In this document: piece by piece, positions 19,507 to 26,717 of the stretch
Position numbering within the stretch: the first letter of the stretch is position 1
Layout of the letters: each line of letters begins with the position of its first letter
From: Variovorax sp. OK212
GTDB taxonomy: Bacteria > Pseudomonadota > Gammaproteobacteria > Burkholderiales > Burkholderiaceae_C
NCBI RefSeq assembly: GCF_900112425.1
Contig: NZ_FOLP01000006.1
Span: 248,001 to 312,000 of the forward strand
Direction: 5' to 3'
DNA length: 64,000 bases
Program-made: the position numbers and the translations under genes
Notes under the pieces: model-generated
What the model saw: the letters and a program-made list of their open reading frames with translations, nothing else
What the model was told of the DNA's origin: nothing
Database searches by the model: none

Positions 19507-20274
19507 ATGCTTGAGACCCGAGACCTGACCATCCGCTTCGGCGGGCACGTGGCCGTCAACAACGTGAGCTGCGCGTTTGCGCCGGGCACGCTGACGGCCA
19601 TCGTCGGCCCCAACGGGGCGGGCAAGACCACCTACTTCAACCTGATCTCGGGGCAGCTCAAGGCGAGCGCCGGCACGGTGTCGCTCGACGGGCAATCGCT
19701 CGCGGGCCTGTCGCCGTCCGCGCGCACGCACGCCGGGCTGGGGCGGGCCTTCCAGCTCACCAACCTGTTCCCGAACCTCACGGTGCTGGAGAACGTGCGC
19801 CTGGCGGTGCAGGCCACGCGCGAGGGTGCGCACCGGCGCGGGCTCAACCTGTGGAGCATCTGGAGCGACCACAAGGCGCTGACCGAGCGCGCCGACCAGA
19901 TCCTGGCCGAGGTGGCACTCAAGTCGCGCGAGCACGCCACCGTGGCCAGCCTGCCGCACGGCGACCAGCGGAAGCTGGAAGTGGCGCTGCTGATGGCGCT
20001 GGAGCCCAAGGTGTTCATGTTCGACGAACCCACGGCCGGCATGAACGCGGCCGAGGCGCCGGTCATCCTCGACCTGATCCGCAAGCTCAAGCAGGACAAG
20101 ACCAAGACCATCCTGCTGGTGGAACACAAGATGGACGTGGTGCGCGAACTGGCGGACCGGATCATCGTGCTGCACAACGGCACGCTGGTGGCCGACGGCG
20201 AGCCGGCCGAGGTGATTGCATCTCCGGTGGTGCAGGAGGCCTACCTGGGCATTGCGAAGGAGGCCACTGCATGA
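19507..20274 (+). CDS. livG: LivG-type ABC transporter ATPase
   Basis: ATP-binding subunit of 255 residues for a branched-chain-type importer. Walker A GPNGAGKTT starts near residue 38. The C-loop in this LivG copy reads SLPHGDQRKLEVALLMALEPKV (two parts), where the usual LSGG signature is the LivG-type LPHG(D/E)QR form. Walker B is VFMFDEPTAGM, and the H-loop histidine is in VEHKMDVV. The end of the gene carries a perfect AAGGAGG (20257-20263), and its stop overlaps an ATG (20271) that opens the first repeat-encoded small ORF instead of livF. Confidence 0.93.
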   Translation: MLETRDLTIRFGGHVAVNNVSCAFAPGTLTAIVGPNGAGKTTYFNLISGQLKASAGTVSLDGQSLAGLSPSARTHAGLGRAFQLTNLFPNLTVLENVRLAVQATREGAHRRGLNLWSIWSDHKALTERADQILAEVALKSREHATVASLPHGDQRKLEVALLMALEPKVFMFDEPTAGMNAAEAPVILDLIRKLKQDKTKTILLVEHKMDVVRELADRIIVLHNGTLVADGEPAEVIASPVVQEAYLGIAKEATA

Positions 20275-20414
20275 GCGGCCTGACGTATTTCTCCATTCCC
20301 CGCTGGGGGAGGGCAGGGGTGGGGGCTCGCGGCCTTCACGCCGCAGCAGCCTTGCAAGCGCCGCTTGCCCCCATCCCAGCCTTCCCCCGGAAGGGGAAGG
20401 AGCAAGACAGATGA
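20271..20414 (+). CDS. Repeat-encoded small ORF 1 (47 aa), coupled to livG
   Basis: Starts at the ATGA overlap with the livG stop and sits 7 bases after the strong Shine-Dalgarno AAGGAGG at 20257-20263. The predicted peptide is basic and Gly/Ala/Pro-rich, with the core RAGVGARGLHAAAALQAP. It ends in another ATGA overlap (20411-20414) with the next small ORF. It is formed by the first, shorter copy of the hairpin repeat. No function is known. Whether it is a real product or a read-through device that keeps ribosomes moving to livF is open. Confidence 0.4.
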   Translation: MSGLTYFSIPRWGRAGVGARGLHAAAALQAPLAPIPAFPRKGKEQDR

Positions 20415-20726
20415 ACCGCAACGATCACTTGATGGCCCCGATGCATTTCTCCCTCCCCTCCCGGGGGAGGGCAGGGGTGGGGGCTCGCGGCCTTCACGCC
20501 GCAGCAGCCTTGCAAGCGCCGCTTGCCCCCATCCCAGCCTTCCCCCGGAAGGGGAAGGAGCAAGACAGATGAACCGCAACGATCACTTGATGGTCCCGAT
20601 GCATTTCTCCCTCCCCTCCCGGGGGAGGGCAGGGGTGGGGGCTCGCGGCCTTCACGTCGCAGCAGCCTTGCAAGCGCCGCTTGCCCCCATCCCAGCCTTC
20701 CCCCGGAAGGGGAAGGAGCAACACCT
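20285..20726 (+). repeat. Three tandem copies of a hairpin repeat between livG and livF
   Basis: Two copies of a 158-bp unit (20411-20568 and 20569-20726) differ at only two positions over their first 149 bases, plus the final few bases; a shorter copy precedes them (about 20285-20410). Each unit has a large imperfect inverted repeat: in the middle copy 20463-20484 pairs with 20525-20546 at 19 of 22 positions. Each ends in AAGGAG 8 bases before an ATG, so it carries a ribosome-binding site. Similar C/G-rich intergenic palindromes are common in Burkholderiales genomes. A fourth copy lies at 21461-21600. Confidence 0.9.
20411..20572 (+). CDS. Repeat-encoded small ORF 2 (53 aa)
   Basis: Opens at ATG 20411 inside the stop of small ORF 1 and closes in an ATGA overlap with small ORF 3 (20569-20572). 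Its Shine-Dalgarno AAGGAG (20397-20402) is supplied by the preceding repeat. The peptide begins MNRNDHLMAPMHF, then shares the RAGVGARGLHAAAALQAP core. It has no recognised domain and was called from the coupling pattern alone. Confidence 0.35.
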   Translation: MNRNDHLMAPMHFSLPSRGRAGVGARGLHAAAALQAPLAPIPAFPRKGKEQDR

Positions 20727-20730
20727 ATGA
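20569..20730 (+). CDS. Repeat-encoded small ORF 3 (53 aa), coupled to livF
   Basis: Near-identical to small ORF 2 (MNRNDHLMVPMHF start; one Ala-to-Val change in the core; ends KEQHL). It starts 8 bases after AAGGAG at 20555-20560, and its TGA overlaps the livF ATG at 20727. It is the last link of an unbroken ATGA chain livG-ORF1-ORF2-ORF3-livF. Translation is unproven. Confidence 0.35.
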   Translation: MNRNDHLMVPMHFSLPSRGRAGVGARGLHVAAALQAPLAPIPAFPRKGKEQHL

Positions 20731-21455
20731 GCACGAACAACCTCCTGAGCCTCGAAGGCGTGCACACGCACATCGGGGCGTACCACATCCTGCACGGCGT
20801 GGACCTTGCCATTCCGAAGGGCCAGCTCACCATGCTGCTGGGCCGCAACGGCGCGGGCAAGACGACCACGCTGCGAACCATCATGGGCCTGTGGCATGCG
20901 TCGCAGGGCAGGGTGCGCTTCGGCGAGCAGGACATCACCGCGCAGCACACGCCGCAGATCGCCGGCCTGGGCATCGCCTACGTGCCCGAGAACATGGGCA
21001 TCTTCTCCGACCTCACGGTGAAGGAGAACATGCTGCTGGCCGCGCGCGGCGCGAAGAACGCGCAGCAGATCGACGAGACGCGCCTGAAGTGGATCTTCAA
21101 GCTCTTCCCCGCGGTCGAGAAGTTCTGGAACCACCCGGCGGGCAAGCTCTCGGGCGGGCAGAAGCAGATGCTGGCCGTGTCGCGCGCCATCGTGGAGCCG
21201 CGCGAGCTGCTCATCATCGACGAGCCCAGCAAGGGCCTGGCGCCCGTGATGATCAACAACATGATCGATGCGTTCGCCGAGCTCAAGCGCAGCGGCGTGA
21301 CCATCCTGCTGGTGGAGCAGAACATCAACTTCGCCCAACGCCTGGGCGACACCGTCGCGGTGATGGACAACGGCCGCGTGGTGCACGCGGGCTCGATGGC
21401 GGAGTTTTCCGCCGATGCGCAATTGCAGCAATCGCTGCTTGGACTGGCTCTATGA
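20727..21455 (+). CDS. livF: LivF-type ABC transporter ATPase
   Basis: Second ATPase of the importer, 242 residues. Walker A GRNGAGKTT near residue 39, signature KLSGGQKQMLAVSRAI near 142, Walker B ELLIIDEPSKGL and H-loop VEQNINFAQ are all intact. ATG 20727 was chosen because it lies 8 bases after AAGGAG (20713-20718) and its first residues MSTNNLLSLEGVHTHIG match LivF proteins; the in-frame extension upstream is repeat sequence. Its stop overlaps the ATG of small ORF 4 (21452-21455), which in turn overlaps livH. Confidence 0.93.
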   Translation: MSTNNLLSLEGVHTHIGAYHILHGVDLAIPKGQLTMLLGRNGAGKTTTLRTIMGLWHASQGRVRFGEQDITAQHTPQIAGLGIAYVPENMGIFSDLTVKENMLLAARGAKNAQQIDETRLKWIFKLFPAVEKFWNHPAGKLSGGQKQMLAVSRAIVEPRELLIIDEPSKGLAPVMINNMIDAFAELKRSGVTILLVEQNINFAQRLGDTVAVMDNGRVVHAGSMAEFSADAQLQQSLLGLAL

Positions 21456-21604
21456 AGTATTCGACGTATGACTCCCTCCCCCTCCGGGGGAGGGGCGGGG
21501 TGGGGGCTCGCGGCCCTCGATGCAGCGCGGCCCTGCAAGCGCCGCCAGCCCCCATCCCAGCCTTCCCCCAAAAGGGGAAGGCGCAAGAAGGGGCACGCAC
21601 ATGA
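21452..21604 (+). CDS. Repeat-encoded small ORF 4 (50 aa) between livF and livH
   Basis: A fourth, diverged version of the repeat peptide (MKYSTYDSLPLRGRGG start, GVGARG and APIPAFPQKGKAQ shared). It begins in an ATGA overlap with the livF stop and ends in an ATGA overlap with the livH start (21601-21604). The same arrangement occurring at a second junction argues against chance. There is no recognised domain and no evidence of expression beyond the layout. Confidence 0.38.
   Translation: MKYSTYDSLPLRGRGGVGARGPRCSAALQAPPAPIPAFPQKGKAQEGART
21461..21600 (+). repeat. Fourth, diverged copy of the hairpin repeat
   Basis: Shares with the livG-livF copies the core GGGGTGGGGGCTCGCGGCC and the opposite arm GCCCCCATCCCAGCCTTCCC, flanked by GACGTAT on the left as in the first copy. 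The middle is diverged (CTCGATGCAGCGCGGCC). Its right end supplies AGAAGGGG as the livH ribosome-binding site. Confidence 0.85.
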
Positions 21605-22584
21605 CCAAGATCGACTTCGACTGGAAGCCCCTGCTTCTCGCCCCCGTGCTCGCGCTCGTCGCGCTGCCGCTCACGGGCTCCTTCTCCACCTGGCTCACGC
21701 TCACCGTCGCGGGGCTGGCGATGGGCATGATCATCTTCATCATCGCCTCGGGCCTCACGCTGGTGTTCGGCCTGATGGACGTGCTGAACTTCGGCCACGG
21801 CGTGTTCATCGCGCTCGGTGCCTTCGTGGCCAGCAGCGTGCTCGGCCTGATGGGCGACTGGACCGGCTCGGGCGAGCTGTGGCGCAACCTGGTGGCGGTG
21901 TTCCCGGCCATGCTGGTCGCGATGCTCGTGGCCGGCGCGGTGGGCCTCGCGTTCGAGCGCTTCATCGTGCGGCCGGTGTACGGCCAGCACCTGAAGCAGA
22001 TCCTCATCACGATGGGCGGCATGATCATCGGCGAGGAACTCATCAAGGTGATCTGGGGCCCGGCGCAGATTCCGCTGCCGCTGCCCGAGGCCTTGCGCGG
22101 CTCATTGCTGGTGGGCGACGCTGCCATCAGCAAGTACCGCCTGCTCGCGGTGGCCGTGGGCGTGGTGGTGTTCGGCGCGCTTGCCTGGACGCTGGGCCGC
22201 ACCAAGATCGGCCTGCTGATTCGCGCCGGCGTTCAGGACCGCGAGATGGTCGAGTCGCTCGGCTACCGCATCGGCCGTCTGTTCGTGGGCGTGTTCGTGG
22301 TGGGCAGCGCGCTGGCCGGCCTGGGCGGCGTGATGTGGGGGCTGTTTCAGCAGAACCTGGTGCCGCAGATGGGCGCGCAGGTCAACGTGCTGATCTTCAT
22401 CGTGATCATCATCGGCGGGCTGGGTTCGACGGGCGGGGCGCTCATCGGCGCGCTGCTGGTGGGCCTTATGACCAACTACATCGGCTTCCTGCTGCCGACC
22501 GTGACGCAGTTCGCGAGCATCCTGCTGATGGTGGCGGTGCTGCTGTGGCGCCCGCAGGGCGTGTACCCGGTGGCGAACCGTTGA
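21601..22584 (+). CDS. livH: LivH-type ABC permease
   Basis: Inner-membrane permease of 327 residues with about eight hydrophobic helices. The family region IIASGLTLVFGLMDVLNFGHGVFIALGAF lies near residues 50-80 (two overlapping halves), and the conserved cytoplasmic EAA-like segment RAGVQDREMVESLGYRIGR lies near 210-228. It ends with VTQFASILLMVAVLLWRPQGVYP, typical of LivH. ATG 21601 is fixed by the overlap with the preceding small ORF. livM follows after 13 bp. Confidence 0.93.
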   Translation: MTKIDFDWKPLLLAPVLALVALPLTGSFSTWLTLTVAGLAMGMIIFIIASGLTLVFGLMDVLNFGHGVFIALGAFVASSVLGLMGDWTGSGELWRNLVAVFPAMLVAMLVAGAVGLAFERFIVRPVYGQHLKQILITMGGMIIGEELIKVIWGPAQIPLPLPEALRGSLLVGDAAISKYRLLAVAVGVVVFGALAWTLGRTKIGLLIRAGVQDREMVESLGYRIGRLFVGVFVVGSALAGLGGVMWGLFQQNLVPQMGAQVNVLIFIVIIIGGLGSTGGALIGALLVGLMTNYIGFLLPTVTQFASILLMVAVLLWRPQGVYPVANR

Positions 22585-22597
22585 AGAGGAAGACGCC

Positions 22598-23665
22598 ATG
22601 TTCCTGAAACGACTTCTCTCCAACGACATGCCGCGCAGCCGCCTCCTGGCGCTGCTGCTGGTGGTGCTGTTCCTTGCGCTGGCCTTCGCGCCGTTCATCT
22701 TCCCGGGCGTGAAGGCGCTCAGCGTGGCGGCCAAGATCCTGGTGTTCGTGGTGCTGGTGGCCAGCTTCGACCTGCTGCTGGGCTACACCGGCATCGTGAG
22801 CTTCGCGCACACGATGTTCTTCGGCATCGGCGCCTACGGCATCGCCATCTCGGCCTCGCGGCTCGGGCCCAACTGGGGCGCGGTGCTGGTGGGGCTGGGC
22901 GCCTCGCTGCTGGTCTCGCTGGTGCTCTCGTTCGCCATCGGGCTGTTCTCGCTGCGGGTGCGCGCGATCTTCTTCGCGATGATCACGCTGGCCGTGGCCT
23001 CTGCGTTCCAGACGTTGGCCTCGCAGCTGTCGGACTTCACCGGCGGCGAAGACGGCCTGACCTTCAAGATGCCCGAGCTGATCTCGCCGAGCTTCGAGTT
23101 CTCCGAAGACCCGTTCCTGGGCGTGTCGCTCGACGGCCGGCTGCTGTGCTACTACCTGCTGTTCGTGGCGGCCGTGGTGCTGGTGTTGGCGCTGCTGCGC
23201 ATCGTGAACTCGCCGTTCGGGCGCGTGCTGCAGGCCATTCGCGAGAACGAGTTCCGCGCCGAGGCCATCGGCTACCGCGTGGTGGTGTACCGCACCACCG
23301 CCGCGGTGCTGTCGGCGCTCTTCGCCACGCTGGCCGGCGCCATGCTGGCCATCTGGCTGCGCTACAACGGCCCCGACACCTCGCTGAGCTTCGAGATCAT
23401 GATCGACGTGCTGTTGATCGTGGTGATCGGCGGCATGGGCACGATCTACGGCGCGGCCATCGGCGCGGTGCTGTTCGTGGTGGCGCAAAGCTACCTGCAG
23501 GACCTGCTGCGCGTGGGCAGCGAGGCCGCGAGCGGCTTGCCCTGGCTGGCCGCGCTGCTGTCGCCCGACCGCTGGCTGCTGTGGCTGGGCGTGCTGTTCG
23601 TGCTGTCCGTCTATTACTTCCCGACCGGCATCGTCGGCAAACTGCGAGCAAGGGCAGCGCGATGA
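22598..23665 (+). CDS. livM: LivM-type ABC permease
   Basis: Second permease, 355 residues, about nine or ten helices. The LivM pattern ASFDLLLGYTGIVSFAHTMFFGIGAYG (near 50-75, in two parts) and LRIVNSPFGRVLQAIRENEFRAEAIGYR (near 200-228, in two parts) are clear. It ends YYFPTGIVGKLRARAAR. It forms the translocation pore with LivH. Its stop overlaps the ATG of the downstream hydrolase gene (ATGA at 23662-23665), so the hydrolase belongs to the same operon. Confidence 0.93.
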   Translation: MFLKRLLSNDMPRSRLLALLLVVLFLALAFAPFIFPGVKALSVAAKILVFVVLVASFDLLLGYTGIVSFAHTMFFGIGAYGIAISASRLGPNWGAVLVGLGASLLVSLVLSFAIGLFSLRVRAIFFAMITLAVASAFQTLASQLSDFTGGEDGLTFKMPELISPSFEFSEDPFLGVSLDGRLLCYYLLFVAAVVLVLALLRIVNSPFGRVLQAIRENEFRAEAIGYRVVVYRTTAAVLSALFATLAGAMLAIWLRYNGPDTSLSFEIMIDVLLIVVIGGMGTIYGAAIGAVLFVVAQSYLQDLLRVGSEAASGLPWLAALLSPDRWLLWLGVLFVLSVYYFPTGIVGKLRARAAR

Positions 23666-24573
23666 GCGAGCACCACATTCCACTGTCCCGCTACGCGCAG
23701 CTCGCGGGCCGCGAAATCCACTGGCTCGAATGGGGCGCGGCCAATCCCCCTGACGCGCCTGACGCGCCTGACGCCCCCGTCGTCATCGCCTGGCACGGCC
23801 TCGCGCGCACCGGCCGCGACATGGACGAGCTGGCGCAGCACTTCGCCGCACGCGGCTTCCGCGTGATCTGCCCCGACACCCTCGGCCGCGGCCTGAGCCA
23901 GTGGAGCCCGCTGCCTGACGAGGAGTACACGCTGCGCTTCTATGCGCGCATGGCCGATGCGCTGTGCGACGAACTGGCGCTGGAACGCGTGCACTGGGTC
24001 GGCACGTCGATGGGCGGTGCCGTCGGCACGGTCTGCGCCTCGGGCCTGTTCGAGCCGCGCATGAAGGCGCGCATTGCGAGCCTGGTGCTCAACGACAACG
24101 CGCCCGAGCTGGCCCAGCCCGCCATCGAGCGCATCCGCGCCTACGCCGGCCAGCCGCCCGCGTTCGACACGGTGGCCGAGCTGGAGGCCTTCTTCCGCAC
24201 GGTCTACAAGCCCTACGGCTGGCTCAGCGACGCGCAATGGCGCCGCCTGACAGAGAGCTCCACGCGCCGCCTGGCCGACGGCCGCGTCACGCCGCACTAC
24301 GACCCGGCCATGGTCCGCCAGTTCAGCGCGCACGACAACGACTACCTGATCTGGCCGCACTACGACGCCATCGAGGTGCCCGTGCTGTGCCTGCGCGGCG
24401 CGGAGTCCGACCTGGTGCTGCCCGACGTGGTCGCGCAGATGCGCCTGCGCGGGCCCGGCGCGGCCGGCAGGCTGGAGGTGATCGAAGTGCCTGCCTGCGG
24501 TCACGCGCCCGCGCTGAACGTGCCCGAACAACTGGAGCCGATCGAAGGGTTTATCCGGGCGGCCGGCCGATGA
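23662..24573 (+). CDS. Alpha/beta hydrolase, cytoplasmic
   Basis: Serine hydrolase of 303 residues without a signal peptide. Nucleophile elbow GTSMGG gives S116; the oxyanion HG is in IAWHGLARTG near 43-51; acid and base are likely the aspartate in GAESDLVLP and the histidine in ACGHAPALN near the C-terminus. A (PDA)n tripeptide tract at residues 30-38 comes from a short 9-bp tandem repeat at 23752. As the last enzyme coupled to livM, it may cleave imported hydroxyalkanoate dimers or oligomers. That role is inferred only from the neighbouring PHB depolymerase; methylesterase-type activity is the alternative. Confidence 0.85.
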   Translation: MSEHHIPLSRYAQLAGREIHWLEWGAANPPDAPDAPDAPVVIAWHGLARTGRDMDELAQHFAARGFRVICPDTLGRGLSQWSPLPDEEYTLRFYARMADALCDELALERVHWVGTSMGGAVGTVCASGLFEPRMKARIASLVLNDNAPELAQPAIERIRAYAGQPPAFDTVAELEAFFRTVYKPYGWLSDAQWRRLTESSTRRLADGRVTPHYDPAMVRQFSAHDNDYLIWPHYDAIEVPVLCLRGAESDLVLPDVVAQMRLRGPGAAGRLEVIEVPACGHAPALNVPEQLEPIEGFIRAAGR

Positions 24574-24627
24574 AGCCGCGGCGGCGTGACAATCGCCGCC
24601 GCTCTCAACCACAAGGCCTCGAAAACC

Positions 24628-25134
24628 ATGGCGCTCTCGATGTACGACCTGTCCGTGCCCGTCTTCACCCGCGGACTCGGCCAACTCACCCACCTGCTCG
24701 ACAAGAGCCTGGCGCACGCCAAGGCCAACGGCATCGACCCGGCCACCCTGGTCGAGGCGCGCCTTGCGCCCGACATGCTCACGCTGGCCGGCCAGATCCA
24801 GCGCGCGAGCGACGCGTCGAAGCTGGGCACCGCGCGCATCGCGGGCATTGCCGCGCCGAGCTTCCCCGACGAGGAAAAGACCTGGGACGACCTGCTGGCG
24901 CGCATTGCGAAGACGCAGGACTTCCTCGCGACGGTGGACCGCGCGCTGATCGACGGCCAGGAAGAGCGCGCCGTGACCATCAAGGCGCGCGAAGGCGAGG
25001 CGCACTTCACCGCGCAGCGCTACCTGCTGCAGTTCGCGCTGCCCAACTTCTTCTTCCACGTGACCACGGCCTACGACGTGCTGCGCCACAGCGGCATTCC
25101 GATCGGCAAGATGGATTACCTCGGCAAGTTCTGA
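24628..25134 (+). CDS. DUF1993 family protein
   Basis: 168-residue cytoplasmic protein matching the DUF1993 pattern: start MALSMYDLSVPVFTRGLGQL, a central SDASKLGTARIAG, the WDDLLARIAKTQDFL helix and a C-terminal FALPNFFFHVTTAYDVLRHSG. The family is a four-helix DinB-like fold of unknown function. ATG 24628 lies 54 bp after the hydrolase stop, so it may still belong to the operon. A GC hairpin follows at 25154-25177. Confidence 0.82.
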   Translation: MALSMYDLSVPVFTRGLGQLTHLLDKSLAHAKANGIDPATLVEARLAPDMLTLAGQIQRASDASKLGTARIAGIAAPSFPDEEKTWDDLLARIAKTQDFLATVDRALIDGQEERAVTIKAREGEAHFTAQRYLLQFALPNFFFHVTTAYDVLRHSGIPIGKMDYLGKF

Positions 25135-25153
25135 CGGCCTGAATGTGCCGAGG

Positions 25154-25177
25154 CCCGGCGGCCTTCACGCCGCCGGG
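25154..25177 (+). terminator. Strong GC hairpin after the DUF1993 gene
   Basis: Perfect 9-bp stem CCCGGCGGC / GCCGCCGGG with loop CTTCAC. No T-run follows, so intrinsic termination would be weak; it may mark the end of the Liv/PHB operon or protect the 3' end. Confidence 0.4.
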
Positions 25178-25276
25178 ACAAACTTCAAATTGCCGTGACA
25201 CATGCGCACGCACCGCGTGCGCCGCGAACAATCGCGCCAGGCTGCCGTCGGCCTGACACGAACGAGGTTTGCGATC

Positions 25277-25849
25277 ATGAAGCACATGCTGTCCAGAAGG
25301 GCGTTCTCGGGGCTCGCCGCGGGGGCCTCCGCATTTGTTGCGGCCGCGGGTGGCGGCTGGCCGGTGGCCAGCGCCTTCGCTGCGTCGCCGGGCCTGCGCG
25401 ACTACGGCAAGGCGCCCGAGTTCGCGGGCATCGACAAGTGGCTCAACTCGCAGCCGCTCACCCTGCAGGGCCTGGCCGGCAAAGTGGTGCTGGTCGACTT
25501 CTGGACCTACTCGTGCATCAACTGCATCCGCACGCTGCCGCACGTGGTGCGCTGGTACGAGAAGTACAAGGACCAGGGCTTCACGGTGGTGGGCGTGCAT
25601 TCGCCCGAGTTCGCCTACGAGAAGCTCACGCGCAACGTGCAGGACGCGATCGAGCGCTTCAACATCCGCTACCCGGTGGCGCAGGACAACGCCTTCTCCA
25701 CCTGGAAGGCCTACGACAACCAGTACTGGCCCGCGTTCTACCTGGTCGACAGCAAGGGGCAGGTGATGCGGCAGCACTTCGGCGAAGGGGAGTACGCCGA
25801 GATGGAAGCCGCGATCGAGGAGCTGCTGGCGCGCAAGTCGGCGGTGTGA
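25277..25849 (+). CDS. Periplasmic thioredoxin-like protein (TlpA/DipZ C-terminal type)
   Basis: 190-residue redox protein. The N-terminus SRRAFSGLAAGASAFVAAA is a twin-arginine signal, so it may be exported folded by Tat. The thioredoxin core starts near 45. The active site is C80-I-N-C83 in FWTYSCINCIRTLPH, which is the pattern of DipZ/TlpA-like thiol-disulphide proteins rather than classical CGPC. A downstream YWPAFYLVDSKGQV carries the cis-proline. It stands alone, convergent with the methyltransferase gene 19 bp downstream. Partner and substrate are unknown. Confidence 0.87.
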   Translation: MKHMLSRRAFSGLAAGASAFVAAAGGGWPVASAFAASPGLRDYGKAPEFAGIDKWLNSQPLTLQGLAGKVVLVDFWTYSCINCIRTLPHVVRWYEKYKDQGFTVVGVHSPEFAYEKLTRNVQDAIERFNIRYPVAQDNAFSTWKAYDNQYWPAFYLVDSKGQVMRQHFGEGEYAEMEAAIEELLARKSAV

Positions 25850-25868
25850 GCGCCGCCGCGCGGGCGTG

Positions 25869-26717
25869 TCAAGGCTTGCGCGCAACCAGCGAATACATCA
25901 GCGGGATGCGCGGCATGCCTTCGGGCGGCGCCATGCGCCGACCGCCGATGTCGCGCATGCCCTCGAAGGGCTTCCAGCCGTTGGCGTACGGATATTCGTC
26001 GAGGCGCTCGATCACGAGACCGGCTTGCGACAGCGCGGTCGTCACCTGGCCCACGCCCCATGAGAACTCGAAACTCGGGTGTGGGTTGCTGAAGTTCTCG
26101 ACGCCGCGCTCGCAGCCCTCGGGCACGAGGCCGTCGCCGGACTGCGCCACGTAGTCGCCCACGCCTTCTTCCGGCACGGGCGCGTCGTTGAAGTAGTCGA
26201 AGTGAAACTTCCACGACGGGTCGAACACCATCGCGAACGGATGGAAGTCGATGAAGACGAAGCGCCCGCCCGGCTTGAGCTGTTGCGACACGCCATGTGC
26301 CCATGCCGAAAGATCGGACAGCCAGCAGAGCGTGCCGTACGAGCAGAAGACGATGTCGTGCCGCTCACCGCGCGCCTGCGCATCGCGGAAGTGGTCGTAG
26401 ACATCCGAGCGCACAAAGCGCGCGGAAATGTCCGACTGCGCCGCGAGCTGCGTCGCGAAGGCAATGGCTTCGTCGGAAATGTCCACGCCCGTGACCGCCG
26501 CGCCCAGACGCGCGATGCTCAGGCTGTCCTGCCCGGCGTTGCATTGCAAATGCAGCACCGACAGGCCCTTCACGTCGCCAAGCAGCGCGGTTTCTTCGGG
26601 GAACAGCGTTGATCCGCCGTTGCGGAAGAACGCGGCCTGGTCGCCCTTGTGGCTGTTGTGCGCGACGGTGGCCGCATTCCACGACAGCCGGTTGGCTTCG
26701 TGCAGTTCTTTTTTCAT
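25869..26717 (-). CDS. SAM-dependent class I methyltransferase
   Basis: 282-residue methyltransferase. Motif I is the slightly atypical LHLQCNAGQDSLSIAR near 52-67, motif II GAAVTGVDISDEAIAFA, and motif IV region DIVFCSYGTLCWLSDL. It is followed by LKPGGRFVFIDFHPF. The N-terminal ANRLSWNAATVAHNSHKGDQAAFF is typical of a group of uncharacterised small-molecule methyltransferases. ATG 26717 overlaps the hemH stop by ATGA, so it is the second gene of a hemH operon. The acceptor is unknown. Confidence 0.87.
   Translation of the reverse strand: MKKELHEANRLSWNAATVAHNSHKGDQAAFFRNGGSTLFPEETALLGDVKGLSVLHLQCNAGQDSLSIARLGAAVTGVDISDEAIAFATQLAAQSDISARFVRSDVYDHFRDAQARGERHDIVFCSYGTLCWLSDLSAWAHGVSQQLKPGGRFVFIDFHPFAMVFDPSWKFHFDYFNDAPVPEEGVGDYVAQSGDGLVPEGCERGVENFSNPHPSFEFSWGVGQVTTALSQAGLVIERLDEYPYANGWKPFEGMRDIGGRRMAPPEGMPRIPLMYSLVARKP

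Noticed and set aside
20285..20726. CRISPR-like array at the tandem repeats
   Set aside because: Units are 158 bp, contiguous and nearly identical, with no unique spacers and no cas genes.
23750..23778. Short tandem repeat GACGCGCCT in the hydrolase gene
   Set aside because: Two to three in-frame copies giving PDAPDAP in a surface linker; ordinary microsatellite variation.
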